A DNA stretch of 64,000 nt from Pestalotiopsis fici W106-1 (taxonomy: Eukaryota; Ascomycota; Sordariomycetes; Amphisphaeriales; Sporocadaceae): the NCBI RefSeq assembly GCF_000516985.1, contig NW_006917092.1:2062619-2126618 (forward strand), in the 5' to 3' direction. Within the stretch, counting starts at the first letter, position 1, and each line of letters opens with the position of its first letter. Position numbers and translations under genes: made by a program. Below are positions 11,934 to 26,220 of the stretch, in pieces. Below the pieces are notes generated by a model that was not told the origin of the DNA, made no database searches, and worked only from the letters and a program-made list of their open reading frames with translations.

Positions 11934-12536
11934 TAGACATTACACGAATGCCACTATAGATGAGTCCCATAGACTTCAGCGATTTTGCTTTTGACTCATA
12001 AAACCAAGCCCTGGGCTGATCTCGGCACCTGCCTGATATTAATACACATCAACTATCGCCTTTTCTATTGTCATGTCATGCCACAGGCACCAAGACAATG
12101 CATATCAGTCTAGTACACAATACAACGTGCTGCATTTATTCTACAGTCTTTTTTGGACAGCATGTCACCCCATAATCGTGCGTGGTTGTCCGAGTAAGGC
12201 AAGTCATACGAATGCGACTCAAAAACGGGTTGACGCCGAATGATCCATCTCTTTTGGGCTTTTTTGAAAAGGCTGTATTGAATATGAGCGAGTGCACGAT
12301 CAAGACTAAGAAACATATTTGGGCGCCTTTACCTTTGTAGTGACCGCACAACCTGTTTGTATGGCTACAAGTCTGTAATGTCCCATTTCGCCATCGTTTT
12401 TCAACCTGACGATTCAGGTCACCCATGGAATGACCTGATAGCGTCATAGAAGCAGTAGTTGGTGATTCCTTCTTCCAGGGTACCTTTGAATTTTGCAATC
12501 ATATCTTTTTTTACATTCATCTCTGGCCCGCCCTGA
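11934..12536. other. Convergent 3' region
   Basis: This non-coding stretch lies between the convergent UBX-protein and SF3A1 genes. No extra gene is supported. Confidence 0.5.
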
Positions 12537-14218
12537 TTAACCCTGAGGCTTGAATTTCTGGTGAATGGCGCGAATCTGCTCTTCCACATTTGTACTCTGC
12601 ATTTGTGCTGTATGCGGCTGACTGCGATTATCCGGGTTTCCATCGTAACTGTTGAGAGCAGCCCGCTTCCGTCGCGCTTGCTCTTCTTCCGTAATCGGCT
12701 GGCCTGTCACGCCATCAAAGAGATCACTGCGCTGACTGGCAAATCTCTTGAGGTTGTTGGCTGCATCTGCCTGCACCAAGTTGGACGTGGCATATCTGGA
12801 CTCATGCCTGGCTCTCTGCTCTTTCCAGCGAGGATCCAGCATCTCGATACGCATGTGGTCCTCCAGCTCGTTGAGCGGTATTTGCTGATTACAGTTCGGG
12901 CAGAGCGCCAATTGCGTGTTCTGCTTGCTCGCAGCGCGTGCCGCGGCGCGAGGCACGTAGTTCTCTCTAATCTTCAGGGGCGCGGCACCTCCCTTGGCAT
13001 CAGCCTGTGCTTGATGTAGACGAGCGCGAGCTTCTTCTCTTTCTCTTATCCTTGCAGATTCTTCATCCTCGTAACCATTTGCTCTGGGTGGTGGTGCCAT
13101 TTGGTACGCAGGCTGTGAAGCGGGCGTTTGCTGAGGATATGACTGGACCCCTGGCACGGGCTGGGCAGGATATGCAGCTGGATGATGGGGGATGTTGTAG
13201 CTTGGCTGAGCCGGGACAGCAGTTGCATTATATGTGCTGTCCTCTTCCGAAGGAAAGCCTTCCTCGATGCGAAAGTTGGCACCTACGGACACCTTGGCTT
13301 TTTGTTCGAGTGAGGCGTACTGGAGATCATTCAGCGAGGTCGGTGGAGGCAGGTTGGCTTGGTCATCAGCATCAGTGAAGACGACGGTCTCGACAACGAC
13401 AAAATCATGCCAGTCGATTTGCGCGTATTGCTGTCGTTCCTGCTCGGCATCTTCTTCCTTCTTGTGTTTCTCATCTTCTTGATGCTTGAGCCACTCTGCT
13501 CGTTGCCGTGCCCGCGTCAGCACGTGGAATTTGTCGTCAACATTGCGTTGCAGCTCGGCAACTCGTTCTTGTTGTTGTCGCCCCCCTTCTCCGTCAATAC
13601 CGCTGGCGCGCAGCAGCATGGAGTACTGGTCTATCAGATGCTGGAAGAAGTTGTGGAGACTGTGATTGGGCCGCAAGAAATCGAATTGGTAGTTTCCTGT
13701 TTCTCGCTGAGAAAGTGCCGTCATGAATTGTCGTCCATTCTTGGCGACGAACAGGGCCGTCAACCTGACGACTTCGAGGTCCTGAGCACTAATATTGGGC
13801 ATACGAGCCGAGAACTTGAAGTCCGGAGGTTGGGGGGGCCCAGCAGGCTTTTCTTCGACAGCAGCAGCAGCTTCGCCTGCCCGCCCCGCGGAGACGACAT
13901 TGCCGCGACCTTCCTTGATCTCGCTCAATCGCCATAGATAATAAGGGTTGTAGGGATCGGCAGGGTTCAAGAAGCTGAATTTGGGGTTGTTCTTCTCCTT
14001 CTCGCGGATACGGTCCTCGAATACAATGCCATTTCTGGCGACGAAACCGGCAGTCTTCTCAAGGATAGCTGAAAGGTTCAATTAGCGACGCGCGACAGCT
14101 ACGAGGATGGGACAAGATTGTACATACTTCGGAATTCCTTGGGCGGCAGCACAACGCCCTGGGGTGGTTTGATATCTTCGAGAACGGCAGCTGCATCACC
14201 ATTAGTCGCGGCGGCCAT
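12537..14218 (-). CDS. Splicing factor 3a subunit 1 (SF3A1/Prp21/Sap114)
   Basis: Component of the U2 snRNP SF3a complex, needed for prespliceosome assembly in the nucleus. Exons 14218-14128 and 14068-12537 are joined by a 59 nt intron, giving 540 aa. Two SURP modules are visible: TAGFVARNGIVFEDRIREKE with the partner FSFLNPADPYNPYYLWRL, and TALFVAKNGRQFMTALSQRE with YQFDFLRPNHSLHNFFQHLI. A charged PRP21-type central region follows (RQRAEWLKHQEDEKHKKEED), then DWHDFVVVETVVF. A CPNCNQQIPLNELEDHMRIE element sits in the C-terminal third. There is no C-terminal ubiquitin-like domain, unlike the human protein. The start MAAATNG is the first ATG upstream of the conserved IKPPQGVVLPPKEFR block. Confidence 0.93.
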
Positions 14219-16125
14219 CTTGATGTTGATATTGCCAACCCTCCTTCAAGTGGTAATGTGACCGACAAGCAACAGCAATGAAAACGCAAGATGCCTTTTT
14301 TGGGATCGCGACAGACGTTGGACGAAAACGGAGTAAATGGACTGTGCTCAGCTTCTCACCTAGCCTAGGTACTTAATGTACGTAGTGTAAAGCTGGCTGG
14401 GTTCCAACTCTGGAGCTTTGGTAAATTTTCCCGTGCAAGACGCGATTCGTTGGTAGGTCCAGTAGGTAGGTACCAGGCTTTGGCGGCCTATCGATAATCC
14501 GCTAGTGTAGGGGCATGGAATGCCCAGGTAATAAAGGTATAGGTTGTAGGAGCCGGAAGTAATGTATTATTACCTTATAATGTAGCCCTGACGGTAATGC
14601 TCAGACATGGACATTTGGGAGGTCATGAACTACCTATCTGGACAAATTCCACTGCACTTCTTCTTGGACCATCTAAATGGTACTGTTTCGCGTTTTATCT
14701 GCTCAATATCCTGGATTTTGAAGCAAATCTGAATATAGGCAACAATTGCAGGCAACAAAGACAATTAACTGCTTGCAGCATTCCTCAGGGCAATGGCTGG
14801 TTCAGGCTACATATGTATCTAGTATACATCGTGTGAAGTGGAGTGTCCGAAATAACGGGCGAGCTCGCTACCTAGTTGGACGCAGGTAAGAAGCAAAATT
14901 GATAGCTAGGTACCAATGTGCTGTATGTGTTTGGCGATAGGCCTGATACTATAAGGTCTCATACCCATTTGTGCATTTTGATCAGAGGCTGAGACATATA
15001 TGCATTATCTCAAAGCTTGACTTGTTGACACGTAATATGAAAGTGGTGCACAAGAAAGATCCGGTAGTCGAGCAATTACAAGACTTGAGAAACGCTTGCC
15101 AGTCTTTTTTCAGCTTATATGAATTGAATTAAATGGTAGCGGCCCCAGCACAACCCGCCCTACGCTAGAATGACCTGGGTTGGTAAGGTAGGTAGCTTGC
15201 CCATTAGGGATGTGTACGAAGAACCCCAACCAAGCTCCAACGCGGTTCAGGGTCCTCTCTTTATCAGAGCTGATACCTATCCGCCTATTTCAAGCTTGAG
15301 CTCTTTGCACGTACTCGATGCTTGTATCTTGTCAGAGAGTAAGTGAATAGCTAGACATGAATCTCTGCACAAGTGTGCAAAAAATGCAGCGATCATAATA
15401 GAAATGCCTAGGTCAATTGAGTCTGAATTGCTGTCTGTCTTCGTGTAAGATGAAACTCCCGTATTGCACAAGATAATTTTATGGCTTCGGGAGACCAGAC
15501 GAATCAATTTTTAGAATTCCATCTGACGCCAGTCCCAGTCTGGACGCGTTGTGGCAGCTGGGCCTGGCGAAAGCTGGCTGGTCCCCTTCTGTAGTTTGAA
15601 CACACCCCTGTTTCTTTTTTGGAAAGCGCCCGCAATTTTCGGGTCTCTCCCACTGAGGATGAGGCCACATGTTGAAAGCTTACACCTACAGACGACGCTA
15701 GCTCCAAAGGCTGGATGCGAACATAGTCGCGGCCCCTGAACAGCTATCAACCACCTATTCTCTTCCCACCTCCCTATCGCCAAACCGCGAACACCCCTCG
15801 AAGGACTCTTTTTCTGTCCTGTTCCCTCGAAGCAAAAATTATCCTTCTTCTTCTGCACCGGGGTTCTTCTCTCAAATGATTTCCTTGTAATAATCCAATC
15901 TTCTTCTCGACCTTCTTTTGCCTCTTTGCCCTTTTTCTTCTCCCCCACCACCACTCGCGATCCGGGGTAGGTAGCACACACACTGCTCCTGTCTAGCTTG
16001 TGGCCCTACAGCGAATTCGAGCTCGGAAGCAGGAGAAGAGGCCACCAGTCAAACTTGGTTTCCCATTCTTACGCCTCTTGTTTTCATCTACCGCTCAAGC
16101 TCGTTTTGCCTCCAATACATCCATC
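14219..16125. other. Divergent intergenic region between SF3A1 and PMT1
   Basis: About 1.9 kb without a supportable gene. It contains repeated TAGGTA/TACCTA motifs (14360-14480, 14860-14920, 15180-15190) and CT-rich tracts at about 15840-15960 that look like the PMT1 promoter and leader. The long minus-strand open frame at 15511-15981 is the complement of these pyrimidine tracts and is not accepted as a gene. Confidence 0.5.
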
Positions 16126-19100
16126 ATGGCGAAAGCCGCCGCCGCAGCGAAGCCCAAGAGCGCTTCGTTGACCAACAGCAAGCCTGTGGTCAAGAAGAAC
16201 GACGATTACGCCTCTGATGGCGTTGCCGACAATGATGTCTTCCTCCTACCTTTCTCCGACTACCAGGTCATGTTTCTTGTGACCGTTGTCGGTGCCATTG
16301 TGCGACTTTTTCGCATCTACCAGCCTACCAGCGTCGTCTTTGACGAGGTCCAGTAAGTGATTCTCTGTTGCAGATTGTCGAGCATAGCCGCGCACGTTTT
16401 CATTCGGATTGCTGACTCTGCTTTTCGCACAACAGCTTCGGTGGCTTCGCTTCCAAGTACATCAAGGGCCGTTTCTTCATGGACGTTCACCCCCCGCTCG
16501 CCAAGATGCTCATTGCTCTTGTTGGCTGGCTCGCCGGTTTCGATGGAGATTTCGATTTCAAGGATATTGGCAAGGACTACCTAGAGCCAAAGGTTCCCTA
16601 CGTCGCCATGAGACTGTTCCCTGCTGTTTGCGGTATTCTGTTGGTGCCAACCATGTTCTTGACTCTCAAGTCTGTGGGCTGCCGTACCGCAACTGCCGCC
16701 CTTGGTGCCTCTCTGATCATCTTCGAGAATGGCCTGCTTACCCAGGCTCGCCTGATTCTCCTCGACTCGCCTCTTGTCCTTGCCACCGCATTCACTGCCC
16801 TGGCTTTCAACTCCTTTACCAATCAACATGAACAGGGTCCTACAAAGGCATTTCAGCCTGCTTGGTGGTTCTGGCTGCTCATGACTGGCCTGGGCTTGGG
16901 TATTACCTTCAGCATCAAGTGGGTTGGTCTTTTCACCATTGCCTGGGTTGGATCTTTGACCTTGGTTCAACTCTGGGTTCTTCTCGGTGACACCAAGACA
17001 GTGACTATGCGCATCCTGGCAAAGCACTTTTTGGCTCGTGTTTTCTCCCTAATCATCATTCCCGCAACCTTCTACATGGCCATGTTTGGTATTCACTTCT
17101 TGTGCCTTACCAACCCTGGCGAAGGTGATGGGTTCATGAGCTCCGAGTTCCAAGCTACTCTCAACAACAAGGGTATGCAGGATGTTCCCGTCGATGTGGC
17201 TTTTGGCAGCAGACTCTCCATCAGACATGTCAACACGCAGGGTGGATACCTCCACTCTCACCCGCTCATGTACCCAGGCGGCAGTCAGCAACAGCAGATT
17301 ACCCTGTACCCTCACAAGGATGACAACAATATCTGGCTCATCGAGAATCAAACTCAGCCGCTCGATATCAACGGCGAGCCTATCAATGGCACAGGCGCTT
17401 GGGACAATGTCAAGAACATGACTGAGAACTACGTCCGTGACGGCGACGTCATTCGCTTGTACCACATTTCCACTCACAGACGCCTTCACTCGCACGATGT
17501 GCGCCCGCCTGTGAGCGAAGCTGAGTGGCAGAACGAGGTTTCAGCATACGGTTACGAAGGATTCCCTGGCGATGCCAACGATCTCTTCCGTGTCGAGATT
17601 GTCAAGAAGCAGTCTGTTGGCGATCTCGCCAAGGAGCGCGTTCGAACCATCCAGACAAAGTTCCGACTGGTTCATATCATGACTGGCTGTGTTCTCTTCT
17701 CGCACAAGGTCAAGTTGCCTGACTGGGCCTCTGAGCAGCAGGAAGTCACCTGCGCAAAAGGCGGTACTCTACCCAACAGTCTCTGGTATGTCGAGTATAA
17801 CGAGCACCCCTCGCTCGGGCCCGATGCTGAGAAGGCAAACTACGTCCGTCCTGGCTTCCTCGGCAAGTTCTGGGAATTGCAAAAGGTCATGTGGCGAACC
17901 AACGCTGGCTTGGTCGAGTCTCACGCCTGGGACTCGCGTCCCGAGTCTTGGCCCATCCTGCGCCGTGGTATCAACTTCTGGGGCAAGAACAATCGTCAGA
18001 TCTATCTGATTGGTAACCCCGTGGTCTGGTACACGTCTACGGCTGCCATCATTACCTACGTGCTCTTCAAGGGCATCGCCATTCTCCGCTGGCAGCGAAG
18101 CTGCAGAGATTACGATGACGCCACGTTCAAGCGTTTCGACTACGAGATCGGTACTTCGGTCCTTGGTTGGGCTCTGCACTACTTCCCCTTCTACCTCATG
18201 CAGCGTCAGCTTTTTTTGCACCACTATTTCCCGGCACTCTACTTTGCGGTCTTGGCTTTCTGCCAGCTCTATGACTTTGTCACTGCTCGATTCCCCCTTC
18301 CTGGAATCCGAAGCAACCCGATTGTCAACAAGACGGGCGCTGTTGCCATCCTGGCCGTGACTGCTGTGGCTTTTTCACTTCTGTCGCCCTTGGCTTATGG
18401 TAATGCCTGGACGAAGAGCGAGTGTACCAGGGTCAAGTTGTACGACACTTGGGATTGGGACTGCAATACCTTCCTTGACAGTGTAAGTGTCCCTTCTCAT
18501 GGCATGCCGTCTCGAGGGAGAGGATGAAGCAGTGGCTTCTGTCCAGTCTGCACAACAACTCTTGATTTCAGCACATTAGTTTCGCATTGTACAAGTAGAT
18601 ACGGACTAACATATCACGCTTATCTAGTATGAGGCCTACGACAAGATCACTGCCAGTGCCGTTAAGGCTGCTCAGACTTCTCAGCCGGCCGCTGTCAACC
18701 AGGAAGTTCCTCCAGCTCAACAAGCACAACAGCCCATCCAGGATGCCCCAAACGGGGGGGAGGGCGCCGCGGGAATCTCCGGGGCGCCCCAGTTCGAGCC
18801 CCAGGGCCAGAAGGTCATCGCCAGGGAGGAACACGTAGAGTACAGAGACGCGGAGGGCAACTTGCTCAACGAAGAGCAGATCGCCGAGCTTTCCGGGAAA
18901 GTAGAGTTCAAAACCAGATACGAAACAAGGACTCGCGTCGTCGACAGCGAAGGGAACGAGATTCCCAACGCCGAGGTGCCGGTAGCCCCGCCTCACCCTG
19001 ATGTTGAAGGACCTGACAGCAGCACCAAGAAGTCTCCAGAGGCACCTGTGGAGGATGCTGAGGCCCAGCCGGTGATTCAGTCCAAGGACGGTGAAAAGGA

Positions 19101-19158
19101 GAAGGAAGCCGAGAAGCCCAAGCCCGCAAGCGAGGGCAACGATGCTACAGCCCAGTAA
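16126..19158 (+). CDS. Dolichyl-phosphate-mannose--protein mannosyltransferase (PMT1 clade)
   Basis: ER multi-span enzyme that moves mannose from dolichol-phosphate-mannose to Ser/Thr of secretory proteins, starting O-mannosylation needed for cell-wall integrity. Exons 16126-16352, 16436-18482 and 18628-19158 give 934 aa. After a short Lys/Ala-rich cytosolic N-terminus comes the PMT catalytic region (VVFDEVHFGGFASKYIKG, FMDVHPPLAKM), then a luminal MIR-domain region (RHVNTQGGYLHSHPL, RRLHSHDVRPPVSEAEW, HIMTGCVLFSHKVKLP), then further transmembrane helices. The splice join supplies the His of EVHFGG. A hydrophilic tail of about 175 aa (REEHVEYRDAEGNL, TRYETRTRV, PPHPDVEGP) resembles fungal PMT1/PmtA rather than PMT2 or PMT4. 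Retaining intron 2 would truncate the protein shortly after FLDS. Confidence 0.93.
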
Positions 19159-20386
19159 AGCCGACGAGCATCTCTTTAGGCCATAGGCTTTTGTGATCTG
19201 CCATCCTTTACTTGACAGCAAGCGCGGCATCCGTGTATAACAACCATCTCTACATTAAAACCGTAATGAGGATCTTGGGGAAAAGGCAAGGGCAAAAGCC
19301 GGATAAAAAAGAACTAGACGGATTGGCAACGGATATATGCCTTTCGTAGTTCAACGTAGCTAAACGCTATTTTCCTTGATCTAAGAAAATATTCAATTCT
19401 GACTAGCTGTTGGCCTCTTTCCAATGTGAAACAATTTGTGTCTCGAGGGAAGTTGCTCCTAATATCAATCTGCATTGGAAGCTTCCAATAGCAGAAGTTC
19501 ACTTCCAAACATCGTGGCCTAGTTTTGGAGATTGATGAAACGACAAGTAATGATGCGAATGGAGCCATGAAACAGAGCAAAGGCCGCGGGTCCTACCACT
19601 TGACAGCTCTCTTAAGGATGGATATGTCCAACAATTGCAGTCAGTAAAGGGTCAGGCCCAAATCTCTGCCTACCAGATGGAATGTCGGGGTATGAAAGGC
19701 CTTGCATAGTATCAAGGTTGTAATGAATAGTATGAGGGAGGATGAAATTGGCAGTCCTCTGGCACCCCCTAGGTGTGAAAGGTGAGTTCTAGCTTCTACC
19801 CACCAAGGATCTTCCCAACGGACACGGATATGTTGAACTTGCAATGAAATACTGGTAATAGAGCAGATAAGTATATATATAATCTGCGATTGCCTGAACA
19901 TTTTGATAGAAACGCCGACTGACCTTCTACTTCCCATGAATGGCCAAGCTTTGTGAATATACATCCGAGAACTTGCCATGGGCATCTTTCCACGGTCTTG
20001 TAAGCATCTCGAAGAGCTTGCGACAAGAGATAACATATATGAAGGAGGTCTACAGTCAGTCATCCCAACGCGTGCTTTAACAAAGATATAATCATCTTCC
20101 GCTGGCTTCTCGTAAGACAATCAGTTTGTCTCAATGACAAATGTCCAAACGGAACAGCCTCTTCATCAGACATGCAAGATTTCCGGGTTTCGACTTGTAG
20201 AATTCGCCGTATTCATATGGAGACCATTGATGGCGTTTTATTTCGGCATGGTAAGGAAAGAAAATATCCCAAATGCTCCAATGGACGAACCGTGGAATGC
20301 CCCCCCTACTTTGACGCCAACAAGAGATGTTGTTGGTACTCTTTCGGTCACAATCAAAGCTGTCCCCCCAACCCTTTTTTTTTTCC

Positions 20387-20486
20387 NNNNNNNNNNNNNN
20401 NNNNNNNNNNNNNNNNNNNNNNNNNNNNNNNNNNNNNNNNNNNNNNNNNNNNNNNNNNNNNNNNNNNNNNNNNNNNNNNNNNNNNN
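20387..20486. other. Assembly gap, 100 N
   Basis: Exactly 100 N follow a C7 and T10 stretch, so the gap size is probably nominal. Proteins apparently crossing it are artefacts. Confidence 0.98.
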
Positions 20487-22902
20487 GAGACCAGGCCACT
20501 GTTCTGAGCGAGTGATCACGAGAGCCTTGACTTGTAGCCTTGAAAATGATGGTTGAGAGAAATTTCTTGTCATGTTGGAGTTTATCCTCCGTGGTTCTAT
20601 TATTTCCCAAAGTATTGAGAAGGAGGAAAGTAGGATGGTAAAGTCTGTTTGTCGTTGATATGGTAAAGACGCTGAGAGCGTAAATCGACAACCCAGGAAA
20701 CACAGCCGTGTCTCTCGAGCAGCGAATACAGAAAATACACACACTTTGCCATTGTGAAATCAGTGACGTGTAGTAATTTCTTCAAAGTATCCCCAGAAGC
20801 AAAAATCATGCCAAGGACTTTCTCTTTTATGAAAGAATCCCCCGTGTGACGTTCAAACCGCTGAAATTGCTTTTCATTATTGACATCAAAACTTTCGAGC
20901 AACGTAGATCCAAACTGCTGCAAAACATATCAACGCATAGAACCATCAAGCACGCTGTTCTTCTTAGTATCCATCCAAAAACCCACAGACTTCCGTGAGA
21001 TATATGCCTTGGATCACATTTGTACACGAGGTTGCGGCATTGGCAATGACGCAAATCTTGGTACTTTGTGGCCCATACTCATCCAACAATGTAGCCAGGA
21101 AACTACATGGAATATAAATGAATCATTCTGTTCTACCAATAGCCATATGGTCACATGAGAAGACACACAACGCCCGGCGGCTCGATTTGCGGGTATATGG
21201 TGACAACTCGTCCCGGCTTGTCATAGAAAAATAAGAATGATAAATCACGCGCCCACTTTATCTTCGTGTCTATTGCACCATGCCAACCGTCTCGTGCATG
21301 CTTGGCAGTATTATTTTCACGCAGCGGCAAAAAGAATGAGAAAATATTTCTGTAGAAGGGAAAAGAGTTTTCTCCCGTCTGCAGTACTTCTGTTACACCG
21401 CACGTAGATTGCGCAGAGGGCTCAGAGGCCAAGAGAAAGGATCTACGAGAAGGATTGGTCGTCGCACATTCCCGTCTTGACTGGGCCTCTTATATCGTGT
21501 TTGAATCTGCCACGATGGCAAATATGTCTGCTTGGCTTCCTCCGGGATCGTCGATCAAATTCTCAGAACGTTCAACTTGGCAAACTTGGCAGTCCTTTTG
21601 ATGAAGACAAACTGAATTTGTTTATGTGCAGAGGCGCATGCCAAGGTGGCCGGGCCGACATTGTGTTCGAGGATTCGCGGCTTGGCACCTGAGAAATCTG
21701 ATCTTGTCCCGCGGCGAATCCCTTGGCAAGTACGGCAGTGGAGGGCGATCATCGACACGGGGTCAAAAAAGGGTGACAAGAGCCTGTTCGTTCCCTGTAA
21801 GAATCCTTTCAGAGATCACCACATTGGTCGGCGATGAAGCCCTGAAGGATGAGAAGACAGCCCGCGTTTGAATCCGAACGTCCTTCACCTTACCCATATA
21901 ACTTCTGGAAAAGCTTACTCCACAAACCCCTGCAAATACCTCTTACCCGTTGGGATTGCAAAGCTTAAGAAGAAGATTCAAACACCCGGACTTGGCAGCG
22001 GTAGATGTTCAGCCCTGAGAGAGTTCTGGACCTTAATCTTGGGGCCTTCCGGAAGTTTCACCCCAACAATTATTATGCCTTCACGATAGTTCCCATCAAA
22101 GCCACCTCCGCATGGAGACTGTGGGACGTGGGGGACACGGGGGGCCCAGGCGGCATCACCAAAGCATCTCGTCCGCGTCAATGTTTGCACGGCTCAATCT
22201 AGATAGATGACGACCAGCCCGTTTTGTTCTTTTTGCCAATAGTTCCGTGTAGGAAGCACAATAGTATCACCATGCAGCCCTTGGCAAACCGAGACGAAAA
22301 GGATTCCTTGGAGGAAGGTTCTCTCGGCCACGATTGAACACATCTCCATCTGAGACACCGTTTCTTGAAAGAAAAGGGCATATCAGCAGTTTGAGGTCAT
22401 GCCCCCCCCTGAGAACACGACCCAAGGTTTCACAGCCTGAGGAGTCGCGGGAAGATCATATTGCGGCAGCAATCGGTGCTCTTGGATGTTTCCTGTTGGC
22501 TGGCGATGAAATGAAGAACAAGCACCAAATTTTTGTCTCTCGTCCCAATGAGAACACGAAAATGCAGCGAAGAGCATAACGACGCCTCGTACTTTTTGAT
22601 GTGGTAGACTCAGCAGATTGAAACCGCAAGGTCAAAGCAACACTTGCCGATCTTGTACTCGGCCAAGAGCCTCCAAAGGCCTACTGCCTTTGCCAAGTCG
22701 TTACGCCCAGCACTATTGTTCCACTGATGAAGACAGTGACTCGCGCATGTAATTTGCAATGGTTTTTTTTTCTTCTTACCTTTGTCGACTTGGCCCGCCC
22801 GGCGTTTGACGAACAAAGACTAATTCGCTATAGGCAGTTCTGTTTCTCCGGGGAGGCCAAGACGGCAGACGGGCTGCTGCGGCTTGGCGAAGGGGTACAG
22901 TA

Positions 22903-22929
22903 GCAAGAGACGCAAGAGACGCAAGAGAC
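22903..22929. repeat. Three tandem copies of GCAAGAGAC
   Basis: A 9-bp unit is repeated exactly three times in a gene-free region. No function is apparent. Confidence 0.9.
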
Positions 22930-25900
22930 GGACACCCTCTAATGCAGGAGTAGGCGTTGAAGGTTCGCCAGACAGGCGCCTTGGCGGTCATTGTTTGAAG
23001 AACTGCACGATTCGCTCGTCACTTGCGCCTGTGGGCTGCAGGGACGAAGCGAACCCGGTCTAAAGGAACCATGATTTTCCGTGGGGGTAATTGCAAGCCG
23101 TACGCTTTTTGGTGTGTGAGGAGTGCTGTGTAACTCTAGAAACTCCAATCAAGACTCTTGGTGATTGGCCAGGACACAGTGCACCGGCATGCCGAATACA
23201 GCCCGGCCGATCTCGAGTTGACAACCCTCAGCTTCCGGAAGTGACATTCCTGGGGGGGAGCATTGCATGACATTATCTGGGTCTGGGCCCCGGTCATTGA
23301 TTGTACGTACTTGTATGGGCGGGCATTGACATGCATTGGAAAAGAAAAGGAGGCACTTCAGCCAGCCATATCATCATTATCGTCATAATCATCGCGGGCA
23401 CCACTTGCAAACCCGGGACCTCAAAGATGCTCTCAAGTCCCAAGGTCCCCTTCTTTCTGTCTGCGCGCCATCGCCAAGCAGTCCTGCGGTCTGGCGGATC
23501 GAGATTACGTTAGTCTGCCGTGTAATATATGTACGAAGTACGAGATGTTTCCCCCCTTCGATAGGTTAGCGAAGTCAGCTATTCTCAGCCAGATTTTTGA
23601 GATGGACCGAGATTTGATACTCCTTGGCAGTCGTCGTGCACTGCTTGGCTGCGCAACCTTGAGTCCATCTCGAGGACACTGCGTGCAGATCTCCTACCGC
23701 CCGCCCTGGTGCAACGTTGGCCGGCGCTGGCTGGCGCTGGCTGGCCCGGCCCTCTGAAACAGCTGGGTGAGAATGAATGCCAATTGAACCGCCGCGTCCT
23801 TGGTATTATTCAAGCAAGTATTTGCATATACTTTGCTATCTTTACTTGTTTTGGTGATGATATGTTTGGTGACATGACAATGTCTGTTGTGGCTAAGAAA
23901 ACCGCCAACGGTCTGGGAGACGGCTCCGTATTTTTTTTCTGGTCTCCTGCACCTCCAAACGAATCATTGAATTGAATGATGGGAGTGTCTCGGAATTGCA
24001 TGCCCAGCTGAGGAAAAACCTGGGGAGCTTGGGAAGGAGTGTGACACACTCGCGCGGGGGCTTCCCTTCCTTCCAACAGCGTTTGGAGGGGGCTCAAGAT
24101 GCCTTAGGTACATACATTTGTCATTGTCGTAGCGTAGTAAGTACATGTAGTAATAGGATGTAGTATTGAAAAGTCAGTCGCAAGGCGCGGTGTCGTTTTA
24201 GCTGACAACTCGGGTGTTGACCGCCCATTTTCGTCTTCCAACGAGACAGTTTCCTTTGGGTCTTGCTGCCCTACATCAAGTCACATTACTGCTGCAATCC
24301 ACGATGATCTTGTTTTCATGGTTCATCCTTCTCTGTCCATCGCATCGTGCCCGCAACGTCCGTTGAGTCTTTGCCCACTCGTGCACCAGTTGATAGGACG
24401 AGGTTTGAGCCAGTCATTGAATAATGTAAGAAGACTAAAACGGCTGCTGTTCATTTGACCGCACTAAGCCCGCACCCATCCCATCGGCAGGGCTAAGGAA
24501 AAAGTGTATCGGTCGGTCACCACTGGAGCTAAGTAATCGAGGATAAGAATTGGATCAATGGCCCACCAGACCAGACCCTTCCCTTCCCTTCAGGCTCGTG
24601 TCTCCGGCGCCGAAATAGGGAATTCTGGGTCTCTCCCGCGTCTCCTGCCCTGCCAACCACCAGCCATGCCATGCCAGCCAGTCAGCCAGCCTGACTGACT
24701 GTCTGCCTGCCTCACAAGGGCGGCCAGCGCATTGGACGAAGGCGCTTTGCAAGCTCACACGAACAATGGAGACGTTCCCATGGAGATGATGTAATGGTCT
24801 GGTGACAGACGAACCCAATACCTAGCAAATCCCACGGCTGACATGAATACCCACGTTGGAGACTGCTAAAGCCTAAGCAACTAAGACATGTAACTAGAGG
24901 CTAGCACTACCAGCGAACCGGAAACGTAGCATCGTCGAACTGCCGCTGGCAACTGGATTCACCACTCTTCTGTCTTGTTTGCCTTTGCATCCAGTCGCTA
25001 TCAGGAAATTGGCCGAAAGACCGACGACACCCCCACCTCCTTGCCAGCATATGACGCAGGGCGGTTGCATTTTCTGGAGTTCTTTGACTACAGCCTTTAC
25101 TTGGTCAGGTTAGGTCGTCATGCTGTCAACTCGTCTCGAGGTATTCAGTACACGCGCGCCCAAGAGGGAGGGAAAAAATTGAAATAAACAAAAAAGAGGC
25201 GCTGCTGAAATATTCTTCGTCTCGCCAATCACGACTGGTCGGTCATTGATGACTACCATCATAACGTGAATGAATGATTGCTATGACTGCGTAACGCCAA
25301 GGTCAAGCAGGGGAAGCAAGAGTACAAAGTATCATTCAGTCTATCCATAAGGGACCCAGACAAGTACATAGCATACGACATGATGCATGACCTGAGAAGA
25401 CGACGACTATTCGACAACTCATCATTTCGCCATAGGGCCAAGATAGGCGAAGAAAGAAGTTTTTGTCGATCGCGGTTCGTGGGGAAAGCTAAGGCCGTCT
25501 CACTATCGCAACATTGTCGCCAAGAGCAATTGTTCCATAGTCAACAATGTGCCAATGCTTGGTATTGCCAGTAAATTTCTCATGGTTGATTGAATCTTTC
25601 ACAGATGCGCAGTAAGTCGGACCCTGAATGGAGATAGATCTTCGGACGAAGGGACGTCTGATTATTGCGCTCACTCCAAAGCATACACAATAGAAAGAGA
25701 GGTATGTATACCAAGAGATGAGCTCCGCCGCCGTGCATGTCAACAATACAAATTCATACGTGGCTTTCAACGGGTGTCTAGTAGTTGTTACTACTCTTCA
25801 CTCGTGAACTGTCTTGCCGTCAACCTCGGAGGGGTCATACATAAATAGAAATAGACACTCGGGTCTTGCCATGGCGCAATAGCCGGACTGATCATGGGCC

Positions 25901-26190
25901 ACGATGTGGGCTCTGGGCAGATAGTAGCCTGTGTGGATGCTTTCTCACACTTGGCGAACGCAAGTCGCAATGAATGTGGGCAATTGCCATGCCGCGAATG
26001 AGAAGAAGTACGATACGTAGAAGAAAAGGAAGCCCGTCGTCGGTATTGGATTTGGAAATTGACGATTGCCCAGGCGCTACGAAATTCCTGCAGTGTATTT
26101 TTACCGTAGCGGGAATTCTGTGCGAATTCTCTCTCACACACACCTACCTTTAATGTACATGTCTAGCATATTCAAACCAAACGCACCCCG

Positions 26191-26220
26191 CCCCCCCCCC
26201 CCCCCCCCCAAAAAAAAAAA
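26191..26220. repeat. C19-A11 homopolymer junction
   Basis: Nineteen C are followed by eleven A. Exact lengths may be affected by sequencing error. Confidence 0.9.

Noticed and set aside
15511..15981. Minus-strand open frame upstream of PMT1
   Set aside because: It is the complement of CT-rich promoter/leader DNA; the Lys/Glu-rich text reflects base composition.
20131..20744. Open frames spanning the N gap at 20387-20486
   Set aside because: Frame continuity through unknown bases is meaningless, and the flanks show no coherent protein.
20600..21054. Minus-strand frames with partly protein-like text in the gene-poor region
   Set aside because: Short, no ATG-led continuity, no splice signals linking them and no recognised motif.
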